Source: Pohlia nutans
Lineage: Eukaryota > Streptophyta > Bryopsida > Bryales > Mniaceae
Direction: 5' to 3'
DNA: 64,000 nt
Assembly: GCA_022496805.1 (NCBI GenBank)
Contig: CM040089.1
Location: forward strand, 1,862,501-1,926,500
In this document: in pieces, positions 10,721-21,937 of the stretch
Layout: every line of letters starts with the position of its first letter
How positions within the stretch are numbered: position 1 is the stretch's first letter
Made by a program: the position numbers and the translations under genes
The notes under the pieces: model-generated
What the model was told of the DNA's origin: nothing
Seen by the model: the letters and a program-made list of their open reading frames with translations, nothing else
Database searches by the model: none

Positions 10721-12400
10721 ATCACTTCCTACCCTTACCGTTTGAACCGCACCTTTTCGGACATAAACGACAGATCAGTGAGTTTCACTGTCCACCTACT
10801 GAAGCACCTCGGAAAGACAGAAGACCTGCGGATCACCTGCACTCCATTTGGAACATAACATACTTGCTTCACTGTGCGCCCCACACTTTTACAACATCTG
10901 TATCAATTACCATCATTTGTAGAACAGAGATGTGACACTCCAGTATAGTGTGTTTCCTGGAGTTATAAACGCACCTGAGAATGGTGCCCCCGCAGCAGTG
11001 TACCGCATGCAAAAACAAACGCGGTAGACGCAAATACAATCGTCCCTCCCGCGATGCTGCACGCGCGTGTTCAGCACCACGACGCCACGGAATGAACCGG
11101 CGAGCATTGCAGACGCAACGACGTTGCTCCTCATGCCTTCAGCAGAGTGATTCAACAATCCACAATACATACACTGAACAATCAAGAGAACACACACGAT
11201 GCGCGCCAGAAGAGCGACTAAACACAACAAAAACCACAATGAGGAAAACACGGATCACGCAGACAACGCGGCTACTGAGAGAGAGCGCAGCAGACGTGAT
11301 AGAGAGAGCGCAACCGGGAGAGCATTGAAAATTGGCGGCGGGCTGTTTTTAAAATTGGAGGGATTCGAGGGGGGAGGCCGACCCCGATACCTTGACGAGT
11401 TTGATACCCGGACCATAACCGCGCATCGTATGAGCTTTATATCCGGCCCAACACGATACCCACAAACTGTACAGTAACCATAAAATTGAGTACTGGCCAA
11501 TATGAAATTTAGTACTTTCTACAATATATGGAGGGAGAGAAAACATAATGGACATTAATCCATAAACATTCAAACAATATTATTGAACTCAAATCTTCTA
11601 ATTCAATATTGCATCATTGCAATGTGATATGAGGGTAAAAAATATGACAAATTATGATTGTCCTTTGTAATCATTATACAGCTACGATACGAATGATGGT
11701 AGCTTCTTTTCAAAATGTATAGTACGCACGAAGAAGTTTACGTTCATTGATCTTTTCAAAAAATTGAATTTAATAATTAAATATTTTCATATTTCAAACT
11801 TAGTCATAAAGTATATAAAAGCATGTGAACTGTGAACTGTCTTTACAATACTTTAGTTGCCATAATATATGTAATTTTCACTGTTTGTAGAAAAAGAATT
11901 CAATATTGTAATAATCATAGTGATGACACGCGAAGCATTTCTGACAAATTCGTCTACTACAAAAATATTATGTATTAGAAATGAAAGTACACGCAACGGC
12001 AACATGCTAATGTAACAGTGAGAACTTTTATAACACTGTAATTTTAATGGACAAGGTCCACTACTGGAATACAAAATATAAATGACATTCTATAGTAATG
12101 TTCATGACTCCTATAGTGTTTTTGTTCACTTCACAATTTTTGATGTTTTCCGTTCTGAAAGCAGAGTATTCAAACATCCTTAGCTTCGTGTGCAGAACAA
12201 TTATTTAGATCAACAGAATTTGGAATACAGACTTTTGTCAGTTCCTCATCGACTCTTAATTCTAAGGCGTTGTAAATTTACAACATTCCCTACCCAATTC
12301 TATTAAATATTTTATGTTATATGGTTCTGTACATTCTTGTTGTGACCATGTATTGTATCTTTTATTCTTTCTTCTTTTCTTTGTACTCGTTCTTTTTGTG
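10721..12400. other. Intergenic sequence without recognised gene
   Basis: The part at 10880-11460 is richer in GC and CpG than its surroundings. Open frames of up to 115 codons on both strands overlap one another and show no recognisable domain. The rest is AT-rich. Confidence 0.4.
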
Positions 12401-12473
12401 TACCCTAAACTCTAATCCCTAACTTCCAAACCCTAAACGGTAAACCAAAAATCCTAAACCCTAAACCCTAAAC
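12401..12473 (-). repeat. Interstitial degenerate telomere-type repeat
   Basis: Several CCCTAAA words (plant TTTAGGG type on the minus strand) occur in a 73-bp block with spacing errors. A second block in the opposite orientation lies at 45290-45325. It is too short and degenerate to be a chromosome end. Confidence 0.6.
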
Positions 12474-15400
12474 GTCCTTGGACTTTCTTCATGTACGTCT
12501 TTCTTTCTGACCTTTTACTTTAACCCATCCTCGGTCCCATCTGCTTTGTTTCATACGCGTGTTTGAATATTTGGCTGTTCTTGTGAAGTCCCGATTCCAT
12601 GTTGTTCCAAAAATGGTACGTTGCTGGATTTGTTGTTTTCTCTAATATCAATGTATTTACTGTCAATTGATTTGTAGAACTCATTTACAATTTGGATATG
12701 ATTGCATTTGTTCAATTGATCTAAAATTAAGAAATTTACTTTAAATTTATTTTCACACTTCTTGCATTTATTGAAACCAAACCCCTTGCTTAATTTTGCA
12801 TCGTCTTTCTTGAAAACGATAACTTTAAAAGCAAGACCAATAGTAGATTTCCACTCTAAATTTCTACTACCTCTCTTTCACATATTTTCCCATTCAATCA
12901 ACATGCTTTTGTTATCATAAAAAAAATAAAAAATTTCAAAAATGATGAACGATTATGATGATTCCTCATAGTTAGCCCAAATAACTTTGTAGGAATTACT
13001 TTCGTCTTGAATGTAATCAAACTAACACATATCCATAAATAATACAACTTCCTGACAATCATTTTCTTTGTGAGAAAGACTTCTACATCATAATCTCTTT
13101 TATAAAAAGGTCACCACAAGAGCATAGTTGCCGTTTTGATTTGAAATCTTAGACGTTAGCGCATTGAAAATGTTCTGCAAATGGTGTGAAATGATCATGG
13201 AAGTAAAACTGAAATAGAATCAATCATAGTGACGAAAATAGAATATTCATGAAGACAAACTTATTAAATCTTATGCGTGTTAAATCAAATCCGACTTGAG
13301 TAGTCATTAGAATTCATGACCTATAAAATTATAAGTATTATAATTATGAAAATAATACTTATTTATGTATATATATATATATTAGAATGCATTGTTTGAT
13401 GATTACAATAGTATACTGAAGAAGTAACATAGTACGTTATTGTAATCAGTGATTTATGTGAGAGTGAGGACATTTTGAACATCCACATGTGAGTTATTGT
13501 TATTTTCTAATTTGTACGGGATATGTTAGATATTCGTAGATGACAATGAACTTATAATTCACAAGAAATTAATTTGGTCTATGTAGTTTGGTTATGACCA
13601 TGATCTTCAAACTTGGTTCACATTAAACTCACACATGTTTGTTTCTCAATCGTCAATAAATGAAAATTGATTCAATTATGATAATTAACCAAAGCTGCAT
13701 AAGAAGCTATTTTTAGTAAATACTTAACATTGAACTCAAAGTGTACAGTTTTCATGAATTTATTCTTAAAGTCTTAAGCAGCCATAATATTGCTCCTTTA
13801 CTTTATATTTTTGTTTCTAATTTTTTTCTCTTACCAATTCATCAAATTTAACTTTGGTTTCAAACTTATAATTACATCACTTATTTTTTGAAGTTTTTGT
13901 ATCATATTTTTGCATTATTTGATGATTTTATTTTTAATCATCAATGCAAAATCTATTTGAGTGAATCTACTATTTTTTATAGTGTCATGTTTAACTCTTG
14001 TCAAATTTAACAATATCAATTCTTTGCATGACTTTGAATAAATGTCAAAATCGTGAATGACAAATTCTTCTCTAACTCTAGAACTTTTATTTGACTGATA
14101 AGAACCTGTCACAAAAAAATAATATAATTTTTAATATTTTTTTAATAATAATTAATCGTAAATATAGAATTATATTATAGATCATCTAAAAAATAATCTT
14201 TTGAAAATGAGATGATGCATCACAATCCAAAATCATTGATATCATCATGTACATAAAATAGTTGTTTGAAATTATCATAGTAACAAAATGAGTGAATTCC
14301 AATCTTCTTCTCTCAAAGGATTCAAAGAAGATTGCATAGCCTCCTATAAGAATTACAATCCTCGTTTAAACGAATCATAATTTGACTGCACATTTTTCCT
14401 CATATCTTATGCAACTCAATAGCAATTGCTTTGTTTGCCTTGTTCTTTTTATTTAATTGAGTATAACTAGAAATATACATTAAATTAGTATTATTAATAA
14501 ATTAAAAATAAAAATAAAATGAATTTTATTAATTATGTATAGTTTGTTAATAAAATTTGAAGAAAATGTAAAATATATAAATTGGCATTCGTAGTTGTTT
14601 AATAGACTATCATAATGTCATCCATACATAATCATATCTCTTCCCAATCGAGTTTTGCTTCTACGTGTAATTCCTTGATTTTCATAAATATATGGTAGGA
14701 TTTGAAAAAATCTTCACAATTTAAAGGGAGAAATAATCATGACACAAAATGCCAATGATTGTATTCTCCCATAAAGATTCAAGAGCTCACAAGTTTTTTA
14801 TAGTCATTGATATCTAATTCAACATTAGGCTTTTTAGAATAGAAGCATGTATAATTTCTGTAACTTGTTGGGACGTTGAAGTATCATTCATATGAAGATT
14901 TTTAATTTTAGTAAAATTTTGATCATTCAATACATAATCTGAAGATACAACTATTCTTTCTAAAGCAATGAGGTTGTAAAGGCACTTAGACATAATTACT
15001 AGCATGAAAGATGAGATACTTTGTAGCTACATGAATAATATTTCTATGTGCTTTTTTATTTTTATTTTTATTTTTTTCCACATGAGACGGCGATGAATTA
15101 TTGTCAATATGTTTAGTGCTACATACTTCACATCTTTTAACAAAGACATATATTGATGACATTTTACAAACGATATAAAACAACTTGAAACAGTCTTCTA
15201 GAATTGATTTAAAATTTAACTACTTGAAAATTATGTATTATAAAAATAAGATGTTCTAACATAGACATGTAAAAGTGACATTTTAGGAAGGGGAAAAAAT
15301 ATAACATTAATCCAGATAAAATATAACTATTCAAACAGAGAACAGACACAATAATTTCTCACCACACACTGGGTCAAAGATGTATGTTTCAAAGGTGAAA

Positions 15401-15973
15401 CTCATAATTTTTTATGAAAAGACTAAAAAATCGATTATGAAAACATTGTTGCTTTTCGTAATAGTAAAATTTTAACACTAATAACAATAATATTGTATAT
15501 TTTGTGTTTTTTTATTTTTTTGTATAAATAATTAAAGGAATAAAAATTTATTTATCTATAAATTATTAGTTAATTATATCATAATAAAGAAATTTGAAAT
15601 TATAAAAAAATTATTACTTAAAAATATCGTTCAAAAACAAACAACGATTAAAAAATGATTGTTTAGGTCGTTAAGAAACAATCTTGTAGATTCACAAACC
15701 TCAATCTTGTGCATTAAATCTTATAGGATAATAATTGAATTTTTGAAATAATTCTTTATAGTAAAAATTACAATAATATTTAATATAAAGTTTAGTTCTT
15801 TTTACGTCAACATTTATTATTATTTTATTATTTAAACATACTATTAAATCAAATATATGGAAATCAATGATTTTCTAAAATTTGACAAGATATTATTCAA
15901 ATTTTTTTAATTTAATTTTTTTCAAGATCAATCTTTATATTTTAATATATAATTCAAAGATGATGTTTTTATA
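12474..15973. other. AT-rich intergenic sequence
   Basis: Very AT-rich, with an (AT)n tract near 13368-13382. All open frames are short and unremarkable. Nothing recognised. Confidence 0.5.
15969..15973. repeat. 5-bp target duplication, left
   Basis: TTATA directly precedes the left LTR; the same five bases follow the right LTR at 22329-22333. Confidence 0.85.
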
Positions 15974-16364
15974 TGTTACGGACACGGAAATACACACAAT
16001 AAATCTAAACAAGAAGTTCAGAGAGAACATGCAAGAACTAGATTGATCAGATGAGTACACAAACAACACCAAGAGAGGTGAGCTAGAGCTCTAAGAAATG
16101 CGTTGTCGAGACTGAAGAACCCTTCAGCCTCGACTCCTATATATACTACTGGATAGGAAGCTTCTCGAGCTACTTCTGTGAACTAGGACGCTTCTCAAAC
16201 AACTTCCACTAACCAGGAAGCTTCTCGAGCAGCTTCTTAGAATCTATTAGAATATACTAAGAATATTCTAAGAATATTCCAGAACCTTCTAAAAGAATCT
16301 TTAAAGAATATTCTATAGAATCTTCAAGGAATCTTCTAGAAGTTTCTAATGTATGTCCGTGACA
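15974..16364 (-). repeat. 3' LTR (left on the plus strand)
   Basis: This 391-bp copy starts tgttacgg and ends gtgaca. It contains the same TATA and predicted start as the right LTR (TATA near 16138-16145, start near 16115). The three differences from the right LTR lie in the AGAATATT-rich part between about 16255 and 16295. Confidence 0.95.
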
Positions 16365-16378
16365 TCACCTCTCCTTCT
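16365..16378 (-). promoter_or_regulatory. Polypurine tract
   Basis: On the minus strand AGAAGGAGAGGTGA ends exactly at the 3' LTR edge. This is the place and composition expected for the plus-strand primer in reverse transcription. Confidence 0.75.
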
Positions 16379-16579
16379 AGCTTCGAGGTCTCCGAGAAGC
16401 AATGTTGTCGCCGGTCAATACCATCGTAAAAAAATGAAGATTTGTCGCATGACGTCTGCAATGAACTCCAATTGTTGTTCATGAGGTAGGTGGTTCATTG
16501 GTCCTTGAAGCCAACGGTAGTGGCCTACGCCTTCCACTTCTGAGCAAGCATGAACTTCCGTGTCTTCATTGTGAAATTG

Positions 16580-16768
16580 TCATGCAAACACGCCTTCTGG
16601 TAGACCATTGAAAGTAGGCTCTACCTCGAATACAATCACCAGCGATCGGTTGCTTGGTATCCTTCGTCGTCGTCGTGGTACAGGCGGTTCTTCATCTCGG
16701 GGTCGCCTTCGTGGGTTCGTTGGTTGAGATGACACGACTGGTATACTATCTATCTCTTGACTATCCAT
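16580..16768 (-). CDS. Possible accessory ORF, Arg-rich 62-aa peptide
   Basis: This frame lies 137 nt after the pol stop and ends about 200 nt before the polypurine tract, in the sense direction. It begins with ATG. The middle (residues 20-40) is proline/arginine-rich with a run of five arginines, which resembles a nuclear-targeting or nucleic-acid-binding patch. No homologue is known to me. It may instead be non-coding 3' sequence; only length, position and composition support it. Confidence 0.3.
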   Translation of the reverse strand: MDSQEIDSIPVVSSQPTNPRRRPRDEEPPVPRRRRRIPSNRSLVIVFEVEPTFNGLPEGVFA

Positions 16769-16905
16769 GACTGCAGACCAAACTATGACTACTTGAATAA
16801 AACTCTATTCTATCTTAGAGAAAATAACAACATCAACTATGAGTTTTAGGCAGTGTCCTCTCCTCCTTTTATACTCTTGTCTAAAGAAACTTGAGAAAAA
16901 AGCTA

Positions 16906-19900
16906 TCATCGAGATGGCTTCGGTTTATCAGGATATCGTTGATGAAATTCCTGTACTTTTTGCGGCGCATTTGTAAGATTTTTGGTTGGCTCCCACGTTC
17001 GCTCATTAATATCGTAGCCGTACCAATGAACAAGATACTCCAACTTGCCCCACCTTCGTCGTGAATCTAGCACCTTTTCGACCTCGTATTCCTCGTGGTT
17101 TTTAATTTCAATGCTAGGTGGCGGACTTTGCACTCTTCCAGGGAAAAATGATTCTCGATAAGGCTCCAATAAAGAGACATGAAAGACTGGATGTACCTTC
17201 ATAACGGCTGGTAACTCCAGACGGTAAGCCACGGGATTGATTTGCTTCTGGACGACAAATGGTCCTAATCTGCGGTAGTCCAGCTTATCACACGGTCGTT
17301 TAGTCTTGATATTCCGTCGGAGAAGCCATACTTTATCTCCAATCTTGAAAGTAGGTGCCTCATTCCGGAATTTATCTGCGGTCCTCTTGTAAGATTCTTG
17401 GGCGGTCCGTAATTGAAGTTTCAACGTAGCTTGAAGTTCCGACAGCTGCTTCGCAAAGCCTTCTGCTGCCGGGTTGTTATTTGCTACTGGATTTAATAAA
17501 TCGAGCTTTGGATGGTATCCATAATTGGCAAAAAACGGTGTTTGTTGAGTCGACGCATGAAGGGTGTTGTTGTAAGCAAACTCGGCAAACGGTAGATACT
17601 TGGTCCAATCGTCTTGCTGGTAGTTGATGGTGCAACGTAGATACTGCTCCAAGACTTGATTCACCCGTTCTGTCTGACCGTCGGTTTGAGGATGAAAAGC
17701 CGAAGAAAGCTTGATATCCACCTTCAATATCTCAAAAAGAGATCTCCAGAACTTGGAAACAAACTGAGTTCCTCGATCCGATACAATATCATCTGGCAAA
17801 CCATGATAACGATATACATTATCAAGAAAGAATCTTGCTGTGTCCTCACTTGACGATGTCTTCTTGCAAGGAATAAAGTGCGCCATCTTTGTGAGCCGAT
17901 CCACCACAACAAAGATGCTGTCGAACGAGTTTGAAGGCGGCAGGTCCGTAATGAAGTCCATGGAAACTGAAGACCATGGTCGATACGGAATAGGCAATGG
18001 CTGTAGAAGTCCATAGGGGCGATGCCTAGGGTTCTTGGACCTTGAACAAATATCACAAGAGAGGACAAACTCCTTCACATCCTTCCACATTTGGGGCCAC
18101 CAAAAGTCTCGCGAAATAAGCTCCGATGTCTTGTTGTATCCAAAATGACCTGCTGCTGGAAAGTCGTGGCGAGATTGGAGAACTCGAAGTCGTGTTGGTC
18201 CCTTTGGAATATACAGTCGCTCTTCAAAATACAAAAGATCTCCCTTTACCTTGAACTTGTCATTATCGGCACACTTCTTGATCTCAAGAGCTACAAAATC
18301 TTCAATTGTCGCAGTACGTACCTGGTTGAGGAAGTCCGCATCAATTGGTACGACAGCAGTGCAAATTCTAAAATGCTCCGATTTCAACAATGTAGCGCAT
18401 TGTTGATCAAACGCTGCTTCTCCAGCTTTAGGCGCCATATACAATCTCCTCGATAATGCATCGGATAGTCCTTGTTGCTTTCCAGGCCGATAGGTGATAA
18501 CAAAGTCAAATCGCGACAACGACATATTCCACCGAGCTTGACGTCGATTCAGGACTCGAGCCGACATGAAGTACTCTAAATTCTTGTGATCCGTATATAC
18601 GGTCACCGGATGCGCAGCGCCTTCGAGAAAGTGTCGCCACTCTTGGAAAGAATCCACTATAGCAAGGAGTTCCTTATCGTGGATTTCGTAGTTGATTTCA
18701 GCCGCAGAGAACTTCCGAGAATAAAACGCAACTGGATGGAGGTTACTGTCTTCGCCCATTTGTGAAAGTACGGCTCCCAAAGCAAAATCCGAAGCATCAG
18801 TTTCCAAATAGAAGGCCTTTGCAAAGTCAGGGTGTACCAAGATTGGAGCCGTAGTAAACGTCGTCTTAAGATCTTGGAATGCCTTTTCTGCTTGAGGTCC
18901 CCATTCGAGCTTGTCCTTACAAGTCAACCGAGTGAGTGGAGCAGCGACTCGAGAATAATTCTTGATGAAGATCCGATAGAAGTTAGCAAAGCCAAGAAAA
19001 CATTGTACGTCTCTAACTGTCTTCGGAACCTCCCAGGATACAATTGCTTCCACCTTCTTGGGGTCCATCTTCAAGCCATCCGTAGTTGCAACGAACCCTA
19101 GAAATTCCATCTCCGTTTGGTGGAATAGACATTTTTCCAACTTCGCGTAGAGTCCTCGTTCTCGTAGTTTCTCAAGAACCAAACGAACATGCTTCTTGTG
19201 TTCTTCTTCGTTCTTCGAAAATATCAGAATGTCATCCAGATAGATGACAACAAAGTCGTCAAGGTGCTCCCGAAGAATGTCATTCATCATATGTTGGAAA
19301 ACAGCCGGAGCATTGGTAAGGCCAAAAGGCATGACGTTATATTCAAAATGGTCATACCTTGTACGGAAAGCTGTCTTCCACTCGTCTCCTTCCTTGATTC
19401 GTACGAGGTTGTAAGCTCCCCTAAGATCAATTTTCGTAAAGATCTTTGCACGTCCGAGCTGCTCCAAGAGACCAGAAATCAAAGGTAACGGATAACGGTT
19501 TTTCTTAGTTATCTTATTGAGGCCTCGATAGTCCACGCACATTCGCAGAGAGCCATCCTTCTTTTTCACGAACAAAATCGGTGCCCCAGCTGACGACTTT
19601 GAGTGACGAATAAAATTCTTGGCTAGATTTTCGTCAATATACTTCCGCAATTCTGCCAACTCTATTTGCGATAAGTTGTAGATTGGGCCAAAAGGTGGTT
19701 GCATTCCTTCATGAAGATCTATAGCACAGTCGTAGGGTCGATGTTCTGGTAGCATGTCAGCATTTTTCTTTTCAAAGACATCTTTGAATCCTTCATACTG
19801 CTTTGGAATAACGAAAGTTGGAGTCGCATTTTTACGAGTCGGAGTAGCAAAGATGACAAAAGGTGTATTTTGTTTGGCTTCCTTCATAAAAGCCCTTGCA

Positions 19901-20472
19901 CCTATAAACAAAGGTTTGTTTCTAGACATTGTCTTGGCAGATTCCACCTTCAAGGAGTTTGTTGGAAATGTTACTTTTCGCAACTTCCAATCTATTAATG
20001 GATTATATCTATCAAGCCAAGATAGTCCCAAAATGACAGGACATGAAGGGGTCTTGATAACATTAAACACAATGTTGCTCTCATGGTTTTCAAGACGTAT
20101 CTTTAACGGTTTAATTTCATGGATAACATTGCCCGAAGACAATGGTCGTCCGTCTATGACCTCTACATGAACAGGCTTTGGTTTCTTCACAAGAGGAATA
20201 TTGTGAAGCTTGGTAAACTCTTCATCTATGAAGCAAGCAGATGCACCCGAGTCTAATAAAGCATTAACTTGAAGGTCTTGAATACCAAAATGTAAAGGTA
20301 CCATAAAACAATCTGAAGGTTGAGCTGAGAGGAAGGGACCTGGATTATTTTTGGATGTTGAGATGTCCAGCCGCACAGTCCCTATTGTGGCTGGGCGTCC
20401 TCGTTTTCCTGTATGCTTGTACTCCTCAGTCTTGTTGTTTGAGTCTTCTGTTTCTTCGAACAATTTGTAGCT
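16906..20472 (-). CDS. pol: Pol polyprotein of the chromovirus (PR-RT-RH-INT-CHD)
   Basis: Residues are numbered from position 20463 (about 1185 aa). The protease motif DSGAS is at 71-75. Reverse transcriptase spans about 260-460 with YLDD at 408-411. RNase H follows (ETDAS near 554, YTDHK near 623). The integrase zinc-binding part has H766, H773, C803 and C806, and the catalytic core has D836, D896 and E932 with the D-x35-E spacing. A GPF motif lies near 1067 and a chromodomain at about 1124-1178. No ATG is available near the start: the frame opens after a TAA at about 20475 and overlaps gag in the -1 frame, so expression as a Gag-Pol fusion is expected. No residue needed for catalysis appears lost. 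Confidence 0.95.
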   Translation of the reverse strand, partial: SYKLFEETEDSNNKTEEYKHTGKRGRPATIGTVRLDISTSKNNPGPFLSAQPSDCFMVPLHFGIQDLQVNALLDSGASACFIDEEFTKLHNIPLVKKPKPVHVEVIDGRPLSSGNVIHEIKPLKIRLENHESNIVFNVIKTPSCPVILGLSWLDRYNPLIDWKLRKVTFPTNSLKVESAKTMSRNKPLFIGARAFMKEAKQNTPFVIFATPTRKNATPTFVIPKQYEGFKDVFEKKNADMLPEHRPYDCAIDLHEGMQPPFGPIYNLSQIELAELRKYIDENLAKNFIRHSKSSAGAPILFVKKKDGSLRMCVDYRGLNKITKKNRYPLPLISGLLEQLGRAKIFTKIDLRGAYNLVRIKEGDEWKTAFRTRYDHFEYNVMPFGLTNAPAVFQHMMNDILREHLDDFVVIYLDDILIFSKNEEEHKKHVRLVLEKLRERGLYAKLEKCLFHQTEMEFLGFVATTDGLKMDPKKVEAIVSWEVPKTVRDVQCFLGFANFYRIFIKNYSRVAAPLTRLTCKDKLEWGPQAEKAFQDLKTTFTTAPILVHPDFAKAFYLETDASDFALGAVLSQMGEDSNLHPVAFYSRKFSAAEINYEIHDKELLAIVDSFQEWRHFLEGAAHPVTVYTDHKNLEYFMSARVLNRRQARWNMSLSRFDFVITYRPGKQQGLSDALSRRLYMAPKAGEAAFDQQCATLLKSEHFRICTAVVPIDADFLNQVRTATIEDFVALEIKKCADNDKFKVKGDLLYFEERLYIPKGPTRLRVLQSRHDFPAAGHFGYNKTSELISRDFWWPQMWKDVKEFVLSCDICSRSKNPRHRPYGLLQPLPIPYRPWSSVSMDFITDLPPSNSFDSIFVVVDRLTKMAHFIPCKKTSSSEDTARFFLDNVYRYHGLPDDIVSDRGTQFVSKFWRSLFEILKVDIKLSSAFHPQTDGQTERVNQVLEQYLRCTINYQQDDWTKYLPFAEFAYNNTLHASTQQTPFFANYGYHPKLDLLNPVANNNPAAEGFAKQLSELQATLKLQLRTAQESYKRTADKFRNEAPTFKIGDKVWLLRRNIKTKRPCDKLDYRRLGPFVVQKQINPVAYRLELPAVMKVHPVFHVSLLEPYRESFFPGRVQSPPPSIEIKNHEEYEVEKVLDSRRRWGKLEYLVHWYGYDINERTWEPTKNLTNAPQKVQEFHQRYPDKPKPSR

Positions 20473-21431
20473 TTATGGCCCGCCTCTCCACAATATAAGC
20501 ACAAGTTTTGTTCAAACCGTCGCTTCTTTTCTTCAGTTGTGAGGGGCTTGAAACGTACCGCATCAATTTGCATAGGTTCAGGACCTGTGGAGTGATTTTC
20601 TGGACCTTTTGAAAATGCAGCAAATGCTCCCTCATTTCTCCAACCTGATCGTCTTTCTTGTCGTAATTCAAAAAGGCGGTTGTCACAAATAATTGCCTGA
20701 GATATAAGTTCTTCTAAAGTATCCACTTTAGGCATAGTGATCAACAAGTTTTTGACATCATCTCTCAGTCCATATCGAAATCGTGTCATAAACGCCTTAT
20801 CGTTCCAATCAAGATCACATGCAAGTTGTTGGAATTCTGCAGCATTGATTGCAGCAGAATGTGATCCTTGTCGCAAATTTTGTATCTTTCTTTCAGCTAC
20901 TCCTTCTCGATCGCTATCTCCAAATGCAGCAGTAAATCTTTCCATGAAAGCCTCTAGGTTATAGAGTATTGGAGAATCCTTCTCCAATAGCGGAGCAAAC
21001 CAAGAGCGAGCATTTCCTGATAAAAGAGTACCTATGAAAGCAACTTGAGTAAATCCATCTGGATAACGAGAAGGATATAGGCGTAGATAAAGCCGTACTT
21101 GTTGCACAAAACCTCGGAAATTGGTTCTTGTTCCATCAAACTTGTCTGGCATACTTGCTTTTGGTTCTTTTGTACTAGGCCTTGAATTGTCTATTAGGGT
21201 CGTGGGTGATACATGTCTTGCTTCTCTTAATCGAACAAGCTCTTGTTGTAGGCCGTGAATTTCTCGTCTAGCTTCTTCAGTCATTGGATCAATTTGAGGC
21301 TCTTTACTTGGATTGCGAAGAAATGCGATCTCCTCCCGCACACTATTCATAAGAGCTTGAAGATCTGCAAGAGTTGCCACTCTATTCTCTATTTGTGGCG
21401 ATGCACTATCCATGGCCTGATTTATTTCCAT
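20382..21431 (-). CDS. gag: Gag protein of the chromovirus (349 aa)
   Basis: The frame starts at an ATG about 506 nt after the 5' LTR. Residues 90-260 resemble the capsid-like retrotransposon gag domain (KFDGTRTNFRGFVQQVRLYL region). A single CCHC zinc knuckle (C311-x2-C-x4-H-x4-C324) sits near the C terminus and would bind genomic RNA. The stop overlaps the pol frame by about 90 nt. The length is usual for Ty3/gypsy gag, and no internal stop or shift is seen. Confidence 0.93.
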   Translation of the reverse strand: MEINQAMDSASPQIENRVATLADLQALMNSVREEIAFLRNPSKEPQIDPMTEEARREIHGLQQELVRLREARHVSPTTLIDNSRPSTKEPKASMPDKFDGTRTNFRGFVQQVRLYLRLYPSRYPDGFTQVAFIGTLLSGNARSWFAPLLEKDSPILYNLEAFMERFTAAFGDSDREGVAERKIQNLRQGSHSAAINAAEFQQLACDLDWNDKAFMTRFRYGLRDDVKNLLITMPKVDTLEELISQAIICDNRLFELRQERRSGWRNEGAFAAFSKGPENHSTGPEPMQIDAVRFKPLTTEEKKRRFEQNLCLYCGEAGHKATNCSKKQKTQTTRLRSTSIQENEDAQPQ

Positions 21432-21922
21432 ATTAAGGAGATAAATCGATTGAAATTTAGAAAAGAAAAAGTTGTTAAATCTTTGGAGAAGATGGTAACA
21501 CTATCTATTACTAAAACTAATTTGGAGAAAAGAGAAAATAAAACACTAAAAAATCTCAGCTTTAGAGGAGGGTAATCCGCAACCTCTAAGAACGCTTTCA
21601 AGAAGAGGGGTAATCCACGCTCTATCAAGAAGGCAAGATTCTGAAATCGATGTTAATAGTCCTTTCTATTAGCTTTGCTAAAAAGAAGGAATTAATACCA
21701 ATCCAAGGGAAACTAATCTGCAACCCTTAGAACGCTTAAGTATCTTTAAAGGAAGGAGTAGTCCACTCTCTGCCTTTGAAAAACTAAGCTCTGATATTGA
21801 AATTGAGAAAATATCAGTTTAGAGGAAAGTAATCCGCAACCTCTAAAGCGCTAGAATACCTTCAAGAAGAGGGGTGATCCGCTCTCAAGCAAGAAGGATC
21901 CAGCTCTGATATTAAGATGAAA
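21432..21922 (-). other. Retrotransposon leader with three diverged repeats
   Basis: Between the primer site and gag, a block of roughly 110 bp recurs three times (about 21555-21660, 21700-21800, 21815-21920). Each contains versions of the word gtaatccgcaacctctaa. In the sense direction the units contain TATCAGAGC or close versions. This could be packaging or translation-control sequence; its function is unknown. Confidence 0.6.
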
Positions 21923-21937
21923 TCAGTCTCGACAAAC
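21923..21937 (-). promoter_or_regulatory. Self-complementary primer-binding site
   Basis: Directly inside the 5' LTR the sense strand reads GTTTGTCGAGACTGA. Its last 13 bases are the exact complement of TCAGTCTCGACAA within the LTR (plus-strand 22067-22079), the place where the transcript should begin, 30 bp after the TATA box. That is the arrangement of Tf1-type self-priming, where the RNA 5' end folds back to prime. No initiator-tRNA match (TGGTATCAGAGC) is at the LTR edge. Confidence 0.7.

Noticed and set aside
10981..11500. Overlapping frames of 80-115 codons in the GC-richer stretch
   Set aside because: Both strands are open over the same bases, a sign of composition. No motif or conserved copy supports a gene.
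12401..12473. Chromosome end
   Set aside because: The telomere-type units are few, degenerate and interstitial, with sequence continuing on both sides.
17656..20170. Plus-strand frames of 65-138 codons inside the retrotransposon
   Set aside because: They are antisense shadows of the intact pol frame.
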